Origin: Kitagawia praeruptora
Lineage: Eukaryota > Streptophyta > Magnoliopsida > Apiales > Apiaceae
Length of the DNA stretch: 64,000 bases
Assembly (NCBI GenBank): GCA_037693485.1
Contig: CM075353.1
Span: 44,664,001 to 44,728,000 of the forward strand
Reading direction: 5' to 3'
The notes beneath the pieces were generated by a model, which was not told the origin of the DNA, did no database searches, and saw only the letters and a list, made by a program, of their open reading frames with translations. Positions 10,599 through 21,646 of the stretch are shown here, one piece after another; position 1 is the first letter of the stretch; each line of letters begins with the position of its first letter. The translations under genes were made by a program, and so were the position numbers.

Positions 10599-12589
10599 TA
10601 GAACAATATGAGAAGAAATACGAAGAAAATGATATGAGTGAAAGATGTGTGATGAATTTTGTAAGTGAAAGATGTGATGTAACTGTGAGTAAAAAAAAAT
10701 AAATGAATGTGTATGAGTGAATATGAAGAGAAAAGTAAAACTCAAACGTTTTAGCAGTAAAACACGCAACCAGTTACCATGTGTAGTGGGACACGATCAT
10801 TGAAAAATGTGTGATTGGGACAGGTGTCACATAATTAACGAAATAGACGTCCATGATCAGTAAATACAACCATAATTACTGCTAATTTCTCTATCTAATT
10901 ATTAACACAATTAAACACTTTGACACTTATCAACAGCTGTCAAAAACTCATTTTACCCCAATATTTGAAATCATCTGAAATAAAATATACCTTAGAGTAT
11001 TTAGACAAAATCAATCAGCATTTGTCAATTCTCCAAATTTGTTACTGTACCCTTTCAAAAACTGCACAGATGTGAATATTTGTGTGTGGATAGCAGAGTT
11101 TACAGATCCAATTTTTAGAGCATCTAATATTTCATAGAATCCAGAAAAAAAAATCAGTAAAAATTGGATGCACAAACTCTCATAGTAAACACTGAATATA
11201 TGATGAATGCTAAACTCTGTAGTAGCCTATATACAGAGCTCTGTATTAACTATTTCCCTTGATGTCCAGGATATTCCAAGTAAGTACACAGTCTATAAAG
11301 ATAAAAATATCAGGAAATAAATATCAATGCATCATTCAGTGAGTACCATGCCATGGATATAAGAACTCACAAATCTCTCAAGTCACACAAGTGTTTAAGT
11401 GAAGTGTTTACACTCAAGTTCAATCAGTAAAAGCAGATGCTACCATATACTTGGTTATCCACCAAATTTACACTACTTTGAATACATGTATGCACAAATC
11501 AAAAGGACTTTGTTCAGGGTTTTAATGTGGTAAAAAAATAAAAAGAAAAAAAGAAAAAAAATTGCTAACTGAACAGTGTTAATAGAGCAAAGTGTCCAGT
11601 TGTACTGCAAATACATAACTGTAGATGATAATCAGTAAATATACACATTTTTTTATTTTTTTTATTTTTTTATTTTTATGTACTAAATGAACTTTCCTTT
11701 ACACATAAATTCCCAACTATTTGCCCATCAATCCCAAATAAAATCAGACTGTTCTTGAACAATCAGAGTTTAAATCAGAGTTTTAAAAAAAATAAAATAA
11801 AAAGGCTCAAAGGGGTTCACTAAGGGTTTGAAAATTTATTGACCGTGTTTGGTTAAATGTGGTAAATCCTAGTGCCTTTATCATTTTCATGCACACACAT
11901 ACCATGCAGTCTCAAAATGGTTTAAAACAAGTTCTAGAGCAACATACTTACTGATGAACAGTACACATCAATAAAATTTGCTTGATATAAAATGTATCAA
12001 TCACTGATAGGCTCAAAATCTCACAGGTTGTAAGCATGCTTTAGTACTCACCAAAATTAACAGAGACATATCTCAGGTTTATAAATTTTCACAAGCACAA
12101 ACAAGGAATTATCAAGTACCATGTGTATTTCTTTGGAAACATAGTATCACTAACAGAGTTTAGGAGTCATCATTATCAGAAGATATTCATGAGAGGCAAT
12201 GCACACAATATTTACAAACTCAGAGTTTAGGATTAATGAACTAAGAGATGCTATAAATATGAAACAGTATCATGCTTGTGTTGGATTTCTGTAAAGTCTA
12301 AGATTAGATCTCAGATAACTCAGATAGATTCATGATTAATAACTGAAAATCATGCTTCATACATTTTCTTCATTGGTGTTCATCTCAGACAATAACATTA
12401 TCAGAATTAATCAGAGTTTATCCAGCATGTTAACAGTGTTTGACTGACAAAACATGCTAATAGAGTTTGACAGTCAAAGAACAGAGTTTATATAGCAGAG
12501 TTTAAAAATTGAGTTCACTTAGCATTTAACACATCACAAAAACATAAGTAATGCATTACATAAGTGAAATTTGAGTCTAACCAGTATCT
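10599..12589 (-). other. Spacer between RNase H and extra ORF of element C
   Basis: About 2 kb without a convincing ORF. It holds a purine tract (about 11531-11563), a T-rich tract (about 11649-11681) that is roughly its complement, and many CAGAGTTT-type words. SIRE-type elements commonly have long spacers here. I see no gene. Confidence 0.55.
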
Positions 12590-13267
12590 CTATTCAAACC
12601 CAGAGATCATTCCAAGTTCATTTACCAGCCTTGTAAATATAGCTTCACTCAATAGCTTGGTGAAGATGTCTACAAGCTGTTGGTCAGTAGACACAAAATG
12701 AAGCTCAATGTTTCCTTCCTCTACATGTTCTCTGATAAAGTGATACCTTATGCTGATGTGCTTGGTCATTGAATGTTGTACTGAATTACCTGTCATAGCA
12801 ATAGCACTTTGATTATCATAGTAAACAGGAATCTTTCTATACCTCAATCCATAATCTAGCAACTGATTCTTCATCCATAGAATCTGTGCACAACAGCTAC
12901 CAGCAGCAATATACTCTGCCTCAGCTGTAGATGTAGAAATTGATTTCTGTTTCTTACTGTACCAAGAAACCAGTCTGTCACCCAGAAATTGACAACTTCC
13001 ACTGGTGCTCTTTCTATCTATATTACAGCCTGCAAAGTCTGCATCAGAGTAACCAAGTAGCTTGAAATCTGATTCTCTGGGATACCATAGACCTAAAGTA
13101 ATGGTGCCCTTGAGATATTTAAAAATTCTTTTCACAGCTATGAGATGTGGTTCTCTAGGATCAGCTTGAAACCTTGCACAGAGATAAGTTGCATACATGA
13201 TATCAGGTCTACTTGCTGTCAGATAAAGAAGAGACCCTATCATGCCTCTGTAGTTTGTCATATCTAC
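12590..13267 (-). pseudogene. Copia RNase H and end of RT, element C
   Basis: It codes for the conserved NYRGMIGSLLYLTASRPD connection followed by an RNase H-like domain with STAEAEY and a YDNQSAI-type motif. It ends at the normal stop, residues ELGMISGFE. It is separated from the RT by the insertion at 13268-14159, so it cannot be translated as part of pol. Confidence 0.85.
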
Positions 13268-14159
13268 TAAACATCAAGATACTAAAGTTCCATAAATAAA
13301 TCCGTTAGAATCCCATGACAACGATTAGTTCATAATCGAACCTCTCGTCATCATGGGATCAAGTGAAACCATGATAAAAACAAAGTATGAAAAAATACAA
13401 ATAAAATCTAAGTAATTGATATGTAATGGTTCTACTCCTAATGATGATGATAAATTACAAGGGTTGGATGTGTTTATATAGGCTCTAGAAGTCTTGTCCA
13501 ACAAGAACTACCAAAACAGAATTATAATAGAATTACGTTTCCTAAACTGATTCTGTTTTAAAGGAAAATTCGTAGCTGCCTTTTCTTCAGATTTTCTGGA
13601 ACGTTCCAAACGTAATTGGACCTCTGGACCACCTTAGAATGATAGAGAATCTCGTTATCTTCGCGTGGACAGCTTACGGGCCTCAAACGGACTTCTAGAA
13701 CTCAAGATATGGCCAAAATCGTAAAAAGAATAAAAGCTGGAAATTTCACGCAGCAACCCGCAGCGCCGACAGCCTTGGGGCGCTGTCAGCATGGCTGCAA
13801 ATTGCTGGAAATGGAGCTGACAGCCTTGCGGGGCTGTTAGCATGGCTGCGTGCTGCGAAAACTTGATTTTTCTTCGTTTTTTCATCTTTTCTTCTCGTTC
13901 CTTTTGCATGAGCTTCTGTCTTTCATTCTTAATGACTTGTATACTTCTTAGGAGTTGACATTAGCCACCATTCTCCATTCCATATCATCAATCAACTCCA
14001 CTAACGCTCCAAAAATGACGGAAACTACACCTTTAATCGATATTTCTTCAACCCTGCACAATTAAGTAAAACACATCAAAACTACCACAAACTTGAGACC
14101 AAAGCAATCAATTTAAGCCGAATTAGAATGTTCCAAGTAGATATAAAATCCACTTATCA
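13268..14159 (-). repeat. Solo-LTR-like insertion in element C
   Basis: It splits the pol reading frame between RT and RNase H. On the minus strand it starts TGATAAGTGGATTTTATATC, a typical LTR start. It shares with the LTR at 28897-30262 the words CGCGTGGACAG and GAACTCAAGATATGGCC in the same order and spacing class, so both belong to one superfamily of LTR. A GC-rich block with repeated CTGACAGCC-type words lies at 13740-13860, and an inverted repeat (ATCCCATGATGACGA and its near inverse) near 13310-13370. No clear 5-bp duplication is seen; the inner end may be eroded. Confidence 0.6.
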
Positions 14160-15230
14160 CTCCTGTATTCTTATCCAATTTAGTTGCAGTTGCCATGGGA
14201 GTTGATGCAGATGAGCAATCAAGCATACCAAATTTCTTGAGAAGATTCCTGGTATATTTTGCTTGATTTATGAAAATTCCATCATCTGTTTGCTTCACCT
14301 GTAGGCCTAGAAAATAACTAAGCTCTCCCATCATACTCATTTGATACCTAGACTGCATTAGCTTGGCAAACTTTGTATAGAGTTTATCATTAGTAGACCC
14401 AAAAATTATGTCATCAACATATATTTGAACCAAAAGCAGATCACTACCAGATTTAAAGTAGAACAGAGTTTTATCAATTGTACCTCTGTGAAACCCACTT
14501 TCTAGAAGAAATTGAGCTAGTGTCTCATACCATGCTCTTGGTGCCTGCTTAAGTCCATAAAGTGCTTTATCAAGCCTGTAGACATAATCTGGATATTTGG
14601 GGTCCACAAATCCTGGTGGTTGTTCAACAAACACTTCTTCTTCAAGTTTCCCATTCAGAAAGGCACTTTTCACGTCCATCTGAAATACCTTGAATTTCAT
14701 ATGAGAGGCATATGCTAGAAACTTCCTTATTGCCTCCAACCTTGCAACTGGAGCAAAAGTTTCATCATAATCTATTCATTCCTGCTGTGAATAGCCTTTT
14801 GCTACAAGTCTGGCTTTGTTTCTTGTAACAATCCCCTCACTATCAGTTTTGTTTCTGAAAACCCACTTAGTACCAACAACAGACCTATTCTTTGGTCTTG
14901 GTACAAGTGTCCAAACTTCATTTCTTTCAAATTCATTCAACTCCTCCTGCATTGCTGTTATCCAGTCTGCATCTTGAAGAGCTTCTTCACCTTCTTGGGC
15001 TCAGTTTGTGACAAGAATGCATGAAACAGACATTCATTTGTTGTTGCACTTCTTGTCCTTACTCTTGCATCTGGATCACCAATAATCAAATCAGGTGTGT
15101 GAGATTTGGTCCATTTCCTAGCTGAAGGCAAATGACTTCTCTCAGAGTTTGATCCTCCCCCTTGATCCATGTTCTCCTGATTTTCTTGATGTCTTTCTTC
15201 ATTCTCTAAGGCTCCCCCTGAATGTGTCTG
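14160..15230 (-). pseudogene. Copia reverse transcriptase, element C
   Basis: It encodes the RT core with YVDDIIFG, KSAFLNG and ALYGLKQAPRAW motifs. There is an in-frame TGA near 14780 (after YSQQE, where Gly is usual) and a frame change near 14960. The C-terminal end is replaced by read-through into the inserted LTR. A Ser-rich linker to the integrase lies upstream. It is non-functional. Confidence 0.85.
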
Positions 15231-16235
15231 CTAAGAGTTTGAACTATCAGATTTTGGACTTTCAGAGTTTGAGTCATCAGAGTTTGATCCAGATTTTTCA
15301 GATGACTCACTATCAGATTTTGAATCATCATTTTGAAGTGATTCTTCATGCTCCCCCTCAACTAGTTCTTCTCTAGTATTTGATTGAAAAGTTTCTTCAG
15401 TATTTACCAGTAGAGGTTTAGAGTTTAGCTCAACAGAGTTTGTCAGATCAACTTCATCAGAGTTTACTTCATCAAAGAATAAATCTTCATTTTGAAAGTG
15501 CAGTTGATCATGTTTATCTACATCTTCAAGTCTAGTTATTTTCTTGTCATCAAATGACACATGTATAGACTCCATGATCACTTTGGTTCTCAGATTATAA
15601 ACTCTGAATGCTTTGGTTGACAGTGGATAGCCAACAAAAATTCCTTCATCAGCTTTTAATTTAAATTTTGTCAACTGTTCAGGATGAGTTTTCAGCACAA
15701 AGCACTTGCACCCAAAAATATGAAAATATTTCAGGTTTGGCTTCTTTTCCCTCACCATTTCATATGGTATTTTTCCATGCTTGTTGATCAGAGTGGCATT
15801 CTAAGTAAAATAGGCAGTTTGAACAGCTTCTGCCCATAAATAGGTTGGCAATTTTGCTTCATCAAGCATAGTTCTGGCAGCTTCTATGAGGGTTCTGTTC
15901 TTTCTTTCAACTACACCATTTTGCTGTGGTGTACTAGGTACAGAAAACTCTTGCTTCACTCCTCTGTCTTTGCAGAATTCTTCCATTGTTGCATTTCTGA
16001 ATTCAGTTCCATTATCACTTCTGATAATCTTGACTTTATGTTTTGATCCTTTGTCCAGTTGCTTTACATGCTCCATCAGAGTTAATGCAGTCTCATCCTT
16101 CTTTGCTAGAAAATACACCCATGTATATCTGGTGTGTTCATCAACAATGACTAAAGCATATTTCTTTCTTCCAATAGACATCACATTTACTGGACCAAAA
16201 AGATCAACATGTAGAAGGTGATAAGGATCAACAAT
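15231..16235 (-). pseudogene. Copia integrase, element C
   Basis: It contains the integrase core with a DEHTRYTWVYF strand, SDNGTEF and QQNGVVERKNR motifs, then the C-terminal GKxPYE-type region and a long Ser/Asp/Glu-rich tail (15231-15400). In-frame stops lie near 15800 (TAG) and 16238 (TAA). Confidence 0.85.
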
Positions 16236-16823
16236 TTAAGATTCTGACTTGCTCTTGAAAGATGACTTCCTTTGTTTGGCCTTTTGACAGGAATCACATA
16301 GACCATCAACATTTAATAAGGATTTTGGGAGCCCTCTAACAAGATTCTTTCTAATCAGTTCATTGATGTTGTTCATATTCAAATGAGAGAGTTTCTTATG
16401 CCACTTCCAACTCTCTTCACTGGACATTCTTGTTGACAGACACACTGCTTTGCCATCAGAGTTTGTTGACAACTTTATCTCAAAAATGTTATTGTGCCTG
16501 TGCCCAACTAGAACAACTTTCCCTGTAGATTTACTGATGATTTCACAGTATTCAGGCTGAAAATCTACATGATATCCTCTGTCACAGATTTGACTCAAAG
16601 ATAGCAGATCATGCTTGAGTCCTGGAACTAGAGCTACATTTGTGATGATGACACTTCCAAGATTGATATTGCCATATCCCAGAGTATGTCCTATGTTGCC
16701 ATCTCCATAGGAAACTTTTGGGCCAGCCTTCTCCACATACTCTGATAGTAGGGTTTTATTTCCAGTCATGTGTCCTGAACATCCACTATCCACGACTAGG
16801 GTACTTTCCCTGGTTCCCTCCAA
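16236..16823 (-). pseudogene. Copia protease and pre-integrase domain, element C
   Basis: The protease active site VDSGCSGHM is near the N-terminus, followed by the pre-integrase zinc region WHKKLSHLN ... CDSCQKAKQ. A stop separates it from gag upstream (after the last gag residues NPQ) and another separates it from integrase downstream. Confidence 0.85.
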
Positions 16824-16833
16824 TCACAAACAA

Positions 16834-18912
16834 TTATTGAGGATTAGTTTTAAGGATCCATACTTTCTTGGATCCTTTGGCTTTCTTAACTTTGTTAGCT
16901 TTTGCAGCGGAATGCATATTATCAGAGTTTAAGCTAACTTTATCAGTGTTTACACTTGCAGAATTAACTCTAACCCATTTCAAATTTGACTTGGGTTCAT
17001 AGTAATTATGATAAATAGTATGATAATCTTTGCAAGTATAAATAGAATGCCAAGTACTTCCACAGTGTTTGCATAAAGTATGTGGTCTAGTTCTAACATT
17101 TTCTTTCTTTACTCCAGAATTGGAAGTTAAAGAATTAATGTCTTTATTTTCCCTGCAAAAGCTAGCAAGATGGTTAGTACTACCACAGTTATGACATGTC
17201 TTTCTAGGAGCAAAAGAAGCAAGCATTGGATATTTACCCTGAGAAATGCCTACAAACCTAGGTTCATTTATTCCATTAACAAATGTTCCAAATTTCTTAG
17301 ATGGAAGTGGTGGTCTAACCTTGATTTTATTCTGAAACCTAAGTTCATCCTCCTCAGAATAACCTAGACCTATAGTGTCAGATTGAAAAACTTCTTGTGT
17401 GTCTTTTCCAGAATGAGTCCATGTCTTAATTATGTGATTTTTCTCCCCCAACTCAGATTCTAGTTGCTTACATTTTTCTAGCAACTCCTATTCTAGATAG
17501 ACAGCATCATCTCTTTCTTTCTGAACTTGTTGCATGTTTTCAAGTTTTTCTTCAACAATTCTATTTCTCTCTTTAAGTTCAGAATTCTCAGACTTTATTC
17601 TCTCATTTTCTAAAGTCTGATCCCTATAACTAATATGCAATACCTTAAGATAAATTCTCAATTCAGTTATATTATCAGTATTATAGGCATAGGTAGTAAG
17701 GGGTACCTTGTTTTCAGAGGTTTCAGAGTCTGTCTCAATAGAAGCCATGAGAGCATAGTTGATTTCCTCATCTGAATCTATAGTGTCTGCCCAATCTCTG
17801 CCTTTTGTGATAAGTGCCTTACCAGTTTTACCCTTCTTGCACTAAGGAGCATAGTGACCCATCTCCTTACACTTGTAGCATTGAATCTCAGACTTGTCTT
17901 TCTTCCCAGATTTGGTATCCTTTCTCTCAGACCTCCTGAAACTCTTTCTATCTTCATTTGAATCTCTAGAAAACCTTTTTCCCTTCTTAAAACCCATTTT
18001 CTTGAAAGTCTTCACCATTAATACAGCCATTTTCCTCATTTCTTCTTTATCATCCTCAGAGTCAGATGAATCAGAAGTGTTTGAATCACCATCAGAGTTT
18101 GATGATTCATTTTCAGAATGAATGACTAAAGCCTTTCCTTTAGTCTTCTTCTTCAATGATTTCTCTTCAACCTTAAGAGCAACAGACTTTAACTTCTTGC
18201 TTGATCTCCTGTTTCTCTGCTCCATTTCCAATTCATGAGTTTTGAGTAGTCCATAGATTTCATCAATATCAGTATCAGCAAGATCATAGTTATCTCTAAT
18301 AGTGGTTGTTTTCACATCCCACTTTTCAGGTAGAGAAAGAAGAAACTTGAGATTTGAGTCTTCTAGATCATACTCTTTATTAACCAATGACAGATCATTG
18401 AGCAGTTTACAGAATCTGTCAAATGTTTCTGTCATGGTTTCTTCAGATTTAGCCTCAAAGTGCTCATACTCTTGAGTGAGTATGTTTCTTCTATTCTTCT
18501 TGATAGCAGCCGTTCCTTGACACCTAACTTCAAGTGCATCCCAGATTTCTTTTGCAGTAGTGCAGTTAATAACCTTATTAGACATAACATTGTCTAAAGC
18601 ACTGTGAAGTAGATGCCTTACTTTTGCATCCTTAGCAATAGATGGCAAATCTTCAGGAGTCATGTCCTTCTTCTCCTTTGGAACTGTTTTTGCTTCTTGA
18701 CCAACAGTTGCAACAGATAGCTTTGTAGGTTTATGAGGGCCTTCATAAATCCTGTCAAGATATTTTGGATATGTAGCCTCTAGAAACATAGTCATTTTTA
18801 CCTTCCAGATTGTATATTCTGATGGTCTTAGAATAGGAACCCTAATTGTTTCATAACGACTCACAGTTGTAGGAGCCTTCTCAGAACCTGATGGAGGAGG
18901 TATCTCTGCCAT
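16834..18912 (-). pseudogene. gag: Copia gag, element C, with stops
   Basis: It begins at the ATG at 18912 (MAEIPPPSG), about 60 bases after the primer site. It has a UBN2-type capsid domain (residues about 30-230), a Ser/Asp/Lys-rich linker, and a first zinc knuckle CYKCKEMGHYAP interrupted by a stop just before its last Cys. A coiled-coil segment ending in another stop (17488) follows, then two more knuckles (CHNCGSTNHLASFC and CKHCGSTWHSIYTC). The long gag with several knuckles suits the SIRE lineage. Confidence 0.85.
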
Positions 18913-18958
18913 TGATTATTGTGTGTTTGGATCTTAAACTATAATAAAGTAACAGATA

Positions 18959-18971
18959 GGCTCTGATACCA
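18959..18971 (-). other. Primer binding site of element C (initiator tRNA-Met)
   Basis: Minus strand TGGTATCAGAGCC, two bases from the LTR end. Confidence 0.9.
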
Positions 18972-18973
18972 CT

Positions 18974-19510
18974 TGTTAGGTCGAATACACAAAATATAAT
19001 CAAGTACTGTATGAGAGATTAACAAGCACACACGTTTTTGTAATTAAAAACTATTTGGAATTAATAATTCCTCTCTCAGTGATGTAAAATATCACAGAGA
19101 GCTGCTTAGGTTACAATGAATAAATTTTTCAACGTTCGATACCCTTCTAGGGTTAACCTAAGTGTATTTATAAAACATACAGCTACTGTACAATCATGAA
19201 TTGATATTCCTATAATTAAGCTATACAATTGATATCAATCACGATTGCTACACATCTTCTAAGTCAACTCAATCTCTTTGATAGCTAATCAATCTCCAAA
19301 GATATTGCTTTCATATTTATCTTCAATCACTGTTGACTTGTAGATGCTTCTGTCAAACAGAGTTTAACAAACTCTGTTGCTTCCATTCGTCGGCGTTTGA
19401 GCTTCCATCTGTCAGCGTTTAAACAAACTCTGACTGCTTCCAGCTTAAACTCTGATTTAACACTGTATCACTTAACCACTGATTAGTAATTACATCAATT
19501 ATATTTAACA
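18974..19510 (-). repeat. 5' LTR of element C (537 bp)
   Basis: On the + strand it runs from TGTTAGGTCGAATAC to ATATTTAACA, so it has TG...CA ends. It contains a direct and inverted cluster of AAACTCTG / CAGAGTTT words (19355-19460). The flank after it is TATAA. The opposite LTR is missing, so the duplication cannot be tested. Confidence 0.75.
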
Positions 19511-19542
19511 TATAATAATGGAACTATCCAATAATAATAATT

Positions 19543-19582
<40 letters not shown>

Positions 19583-19858
19583 ATATGTTAACAAGTTATT
19601 ATTGAGCATAAGTATGAAAATGATTACAAATCCAACAACAGCATCAGAGAACAAAGGAACATTGAGTTTAAAAATGAGGCAGAATTGAAAAAATTTGTCT
19701 CAGAAGAAGTTTTTTTAAATTTGAAAGAAACCCGAACAAGTTTGCCAAGTTGTTGATATAGTTTGACATTATTTTGTATAGTTTATTTTGCTACTAATAT
19801 ATTGTGACAAATGTCCTACTTTTAGAAAGTGAAAACTAGGTTTTTCCCGGTTCCATTG
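19511..19858. other. Short non-element stretch with AAT/ATT microsatellite
   Basis: A run of AAT then ATT triplets at about 19530-19590 can fold on itself. The rest (19600-19858) has a short charged open stretch and no recognisable gene. It lies between elements C and D. Confidence 0.6.
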
Positions 19859-20185
19859 TGAAAACAATGTAAAATAAACAATATTTGTAGAGAAAGGATT
19901 TTTCATTCATTCATAATTTTGTTATGTTCTTACAATTCTCTGTCATGCCTCTTAAAGAGACCTACCAACCCTACACAACTTGCCCTGATGTCCTTTTTGG
20001 AGTATCCTAGGATATGACAAAGATAACGGCCACACTAGGACCACTACAACTACTACTTGCTGTAACAAAATCAAACTAGGATCATGTACTAACAGGTGTA
20101 CAGATAGAATTAAACTAATGGAAAATGGACTGGGCTAACATGAAACATGAAACTAACGTAAACATATGGGCCTTGGCCCTTAACA
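19859..20185 (-). repeat. 3' LTR of element D (327 bp)
   Basis: TGAAAACAATG to CCCTTAACA, nearly the same as 24690-25015. A G-rich polypurine tract on the minus strand abuts it at 20186-20196. Confidence 0.95.
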
Positions 20186-20192
20186 CTCCCCC

Positions 20193-21637
20193 TCAAGCGG
20201 AGTGTGAAGACTGTTGAACACCAAGCTTGTGAAGGAGATACTGATGTTTAGAAGTAGAGAGAATCTTGGTGAACACATCAGCAACCTGAGACGAAGTGGA
20301 GATATACTGAGGATTGATCTGACCTTCCATAGCTTTGTCCCGAATAAAATTACAGTCAATCTCAACATGTTTAGTCTTCTCATGATTCACAGGATTAGCT
20401 GCAATTGCAAGTGCAGCCTTGTTGTCACAAAAATAGGAGTAGAACCAAGATTCTCTATTCCCAGTTCTTTGAGCAATTTCTTAACCTATATAACTTCACA
20501 CACGATCATAGCAAAGGATCTGAATTCTGCTTCTGCAGTAGAATGTGCTACCACAGATTGTTTTTTAGATTTCCAGGCAATAGGGGACTGACCTAGTAGA
20601 AGACAAAAACCAGAGGTTGATTTTCTTGTGTTGGGGCATCCAGCCCAATTACTATCACAATATGCTTGAAGAGTAGCTGCGGATTTCGAAGCCAACAGGA
20701 TTCCTTGCTCTCTTGACCCTGCCAGATATCGTAGGACTCTCTTAGCAGCTTGAAAGTGAACACTTGTGGGACTATGCATAAACTGGCTAAGCACATGAAC
20801 AGTGAAAGATATGTCTGGTCTAGTGAAGGTCAGATAGATCAATTTTCCAATGAGTCGTTGATACTGTTCAGGATTTGAGAGAGGGGTGCCAGAAGTGGAG
20901 AGAAGTTTGACATGAGTGTCCATTGGGAGCCTCAATGGTTTGCAGTTCAGAAGGTTGTATTCAATTAAGAGGTCTGTTGTGTACTTCTTTTGTGATAAGA
21001 AAATGCCCTTCTCACTTCGATCAACTTCTATTCCCAGAAAGTATCTTAATTCTCCAAGATCCTTCATCTTGAATTGACTGTTCAAGAACTGTTTTGCATC
21101 CTGAATAGCTGGAAGGTTGTTTCCAGTTACAATCAAGTCATCAACATATGCCAGAATAGAAGTGGACACTCCATCTTTGTGCTGAGTAAAGAGTGAGGAG
21201 TCAGCATGAGATTGAATGAAGCCAACTTTCTTGAGAACTGAGCTGAGTTTATCAAACCACTCCCTGGGAGCCTGTCTGAGGACATACAGGGTTTTGATCA
21301 ACTTGCACACTTTAATACTTGATTGACTAGTTGCAGAGTAATCTCCCTTAGCTTTTGGATCAAACCTGAAGCCTGCTCCTGTGTAACCAGGTGGGAGCTT
21401 CATATAAATCTCCTCTCTTAACTCCCCATGCAAAAATGCATTTTTAACATCCATTTGATGAGTGAACCAACCTTTGATTGCTGCTACAGCTAGAATGGAC
21501 CTTACAGTAGTTAATTTAGCTATTGGAGCAAATGTTTGCTCATAGTCAATTCCATATTTTTGTCGATTCCCAAGAACCACAAGTCTGGATTTATACCTGG
21601 TAAGATTCCCTTGGGGATCATACTTGGTAGTGTACAA
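20193..21637 (-). pseudogene. Copia RT and RNase H, element D
   Basis: The RT frame holds KNAFLHGEL, YVDDLIVTG and a GKLIYLTFTRPDI-type connection; RNase H holds STAEAEF. A stop lies at 20486 and a frame change near 20435. The last part (HEKTKHVEIDCNFIRD and VADVFTK) lies in another frame and ends at 20193. A TGA where Gly is expected, near 21640, separates it from the integrase part. Confidence 0.88.
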
Positions 21638-21646
21638 CCATTTACA

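Larger units (their letters stand above)
8495..19510 (-). mobile_element. Copia (SIRE-type) LTR retrotransposon C, degenerate
   Basis: On the minus strand the order is 5' LTR (19510-18974), tRNA-Met primer site, gag, PR, INT, RT, RNase H, a 2-kb spacer, and an extra ORF cut off at 8495. The 3' LTR is missing. Coding is broken by many stops and by a LTR-like insertion (13268-14159). The word CAGAGTTT (minus AAACTCTG) recurs more than 20 times through LTR, spacer and coding parts. An extra ORF downstream of pol is a feature of the SIRE lineage. Confidence 0.85.
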
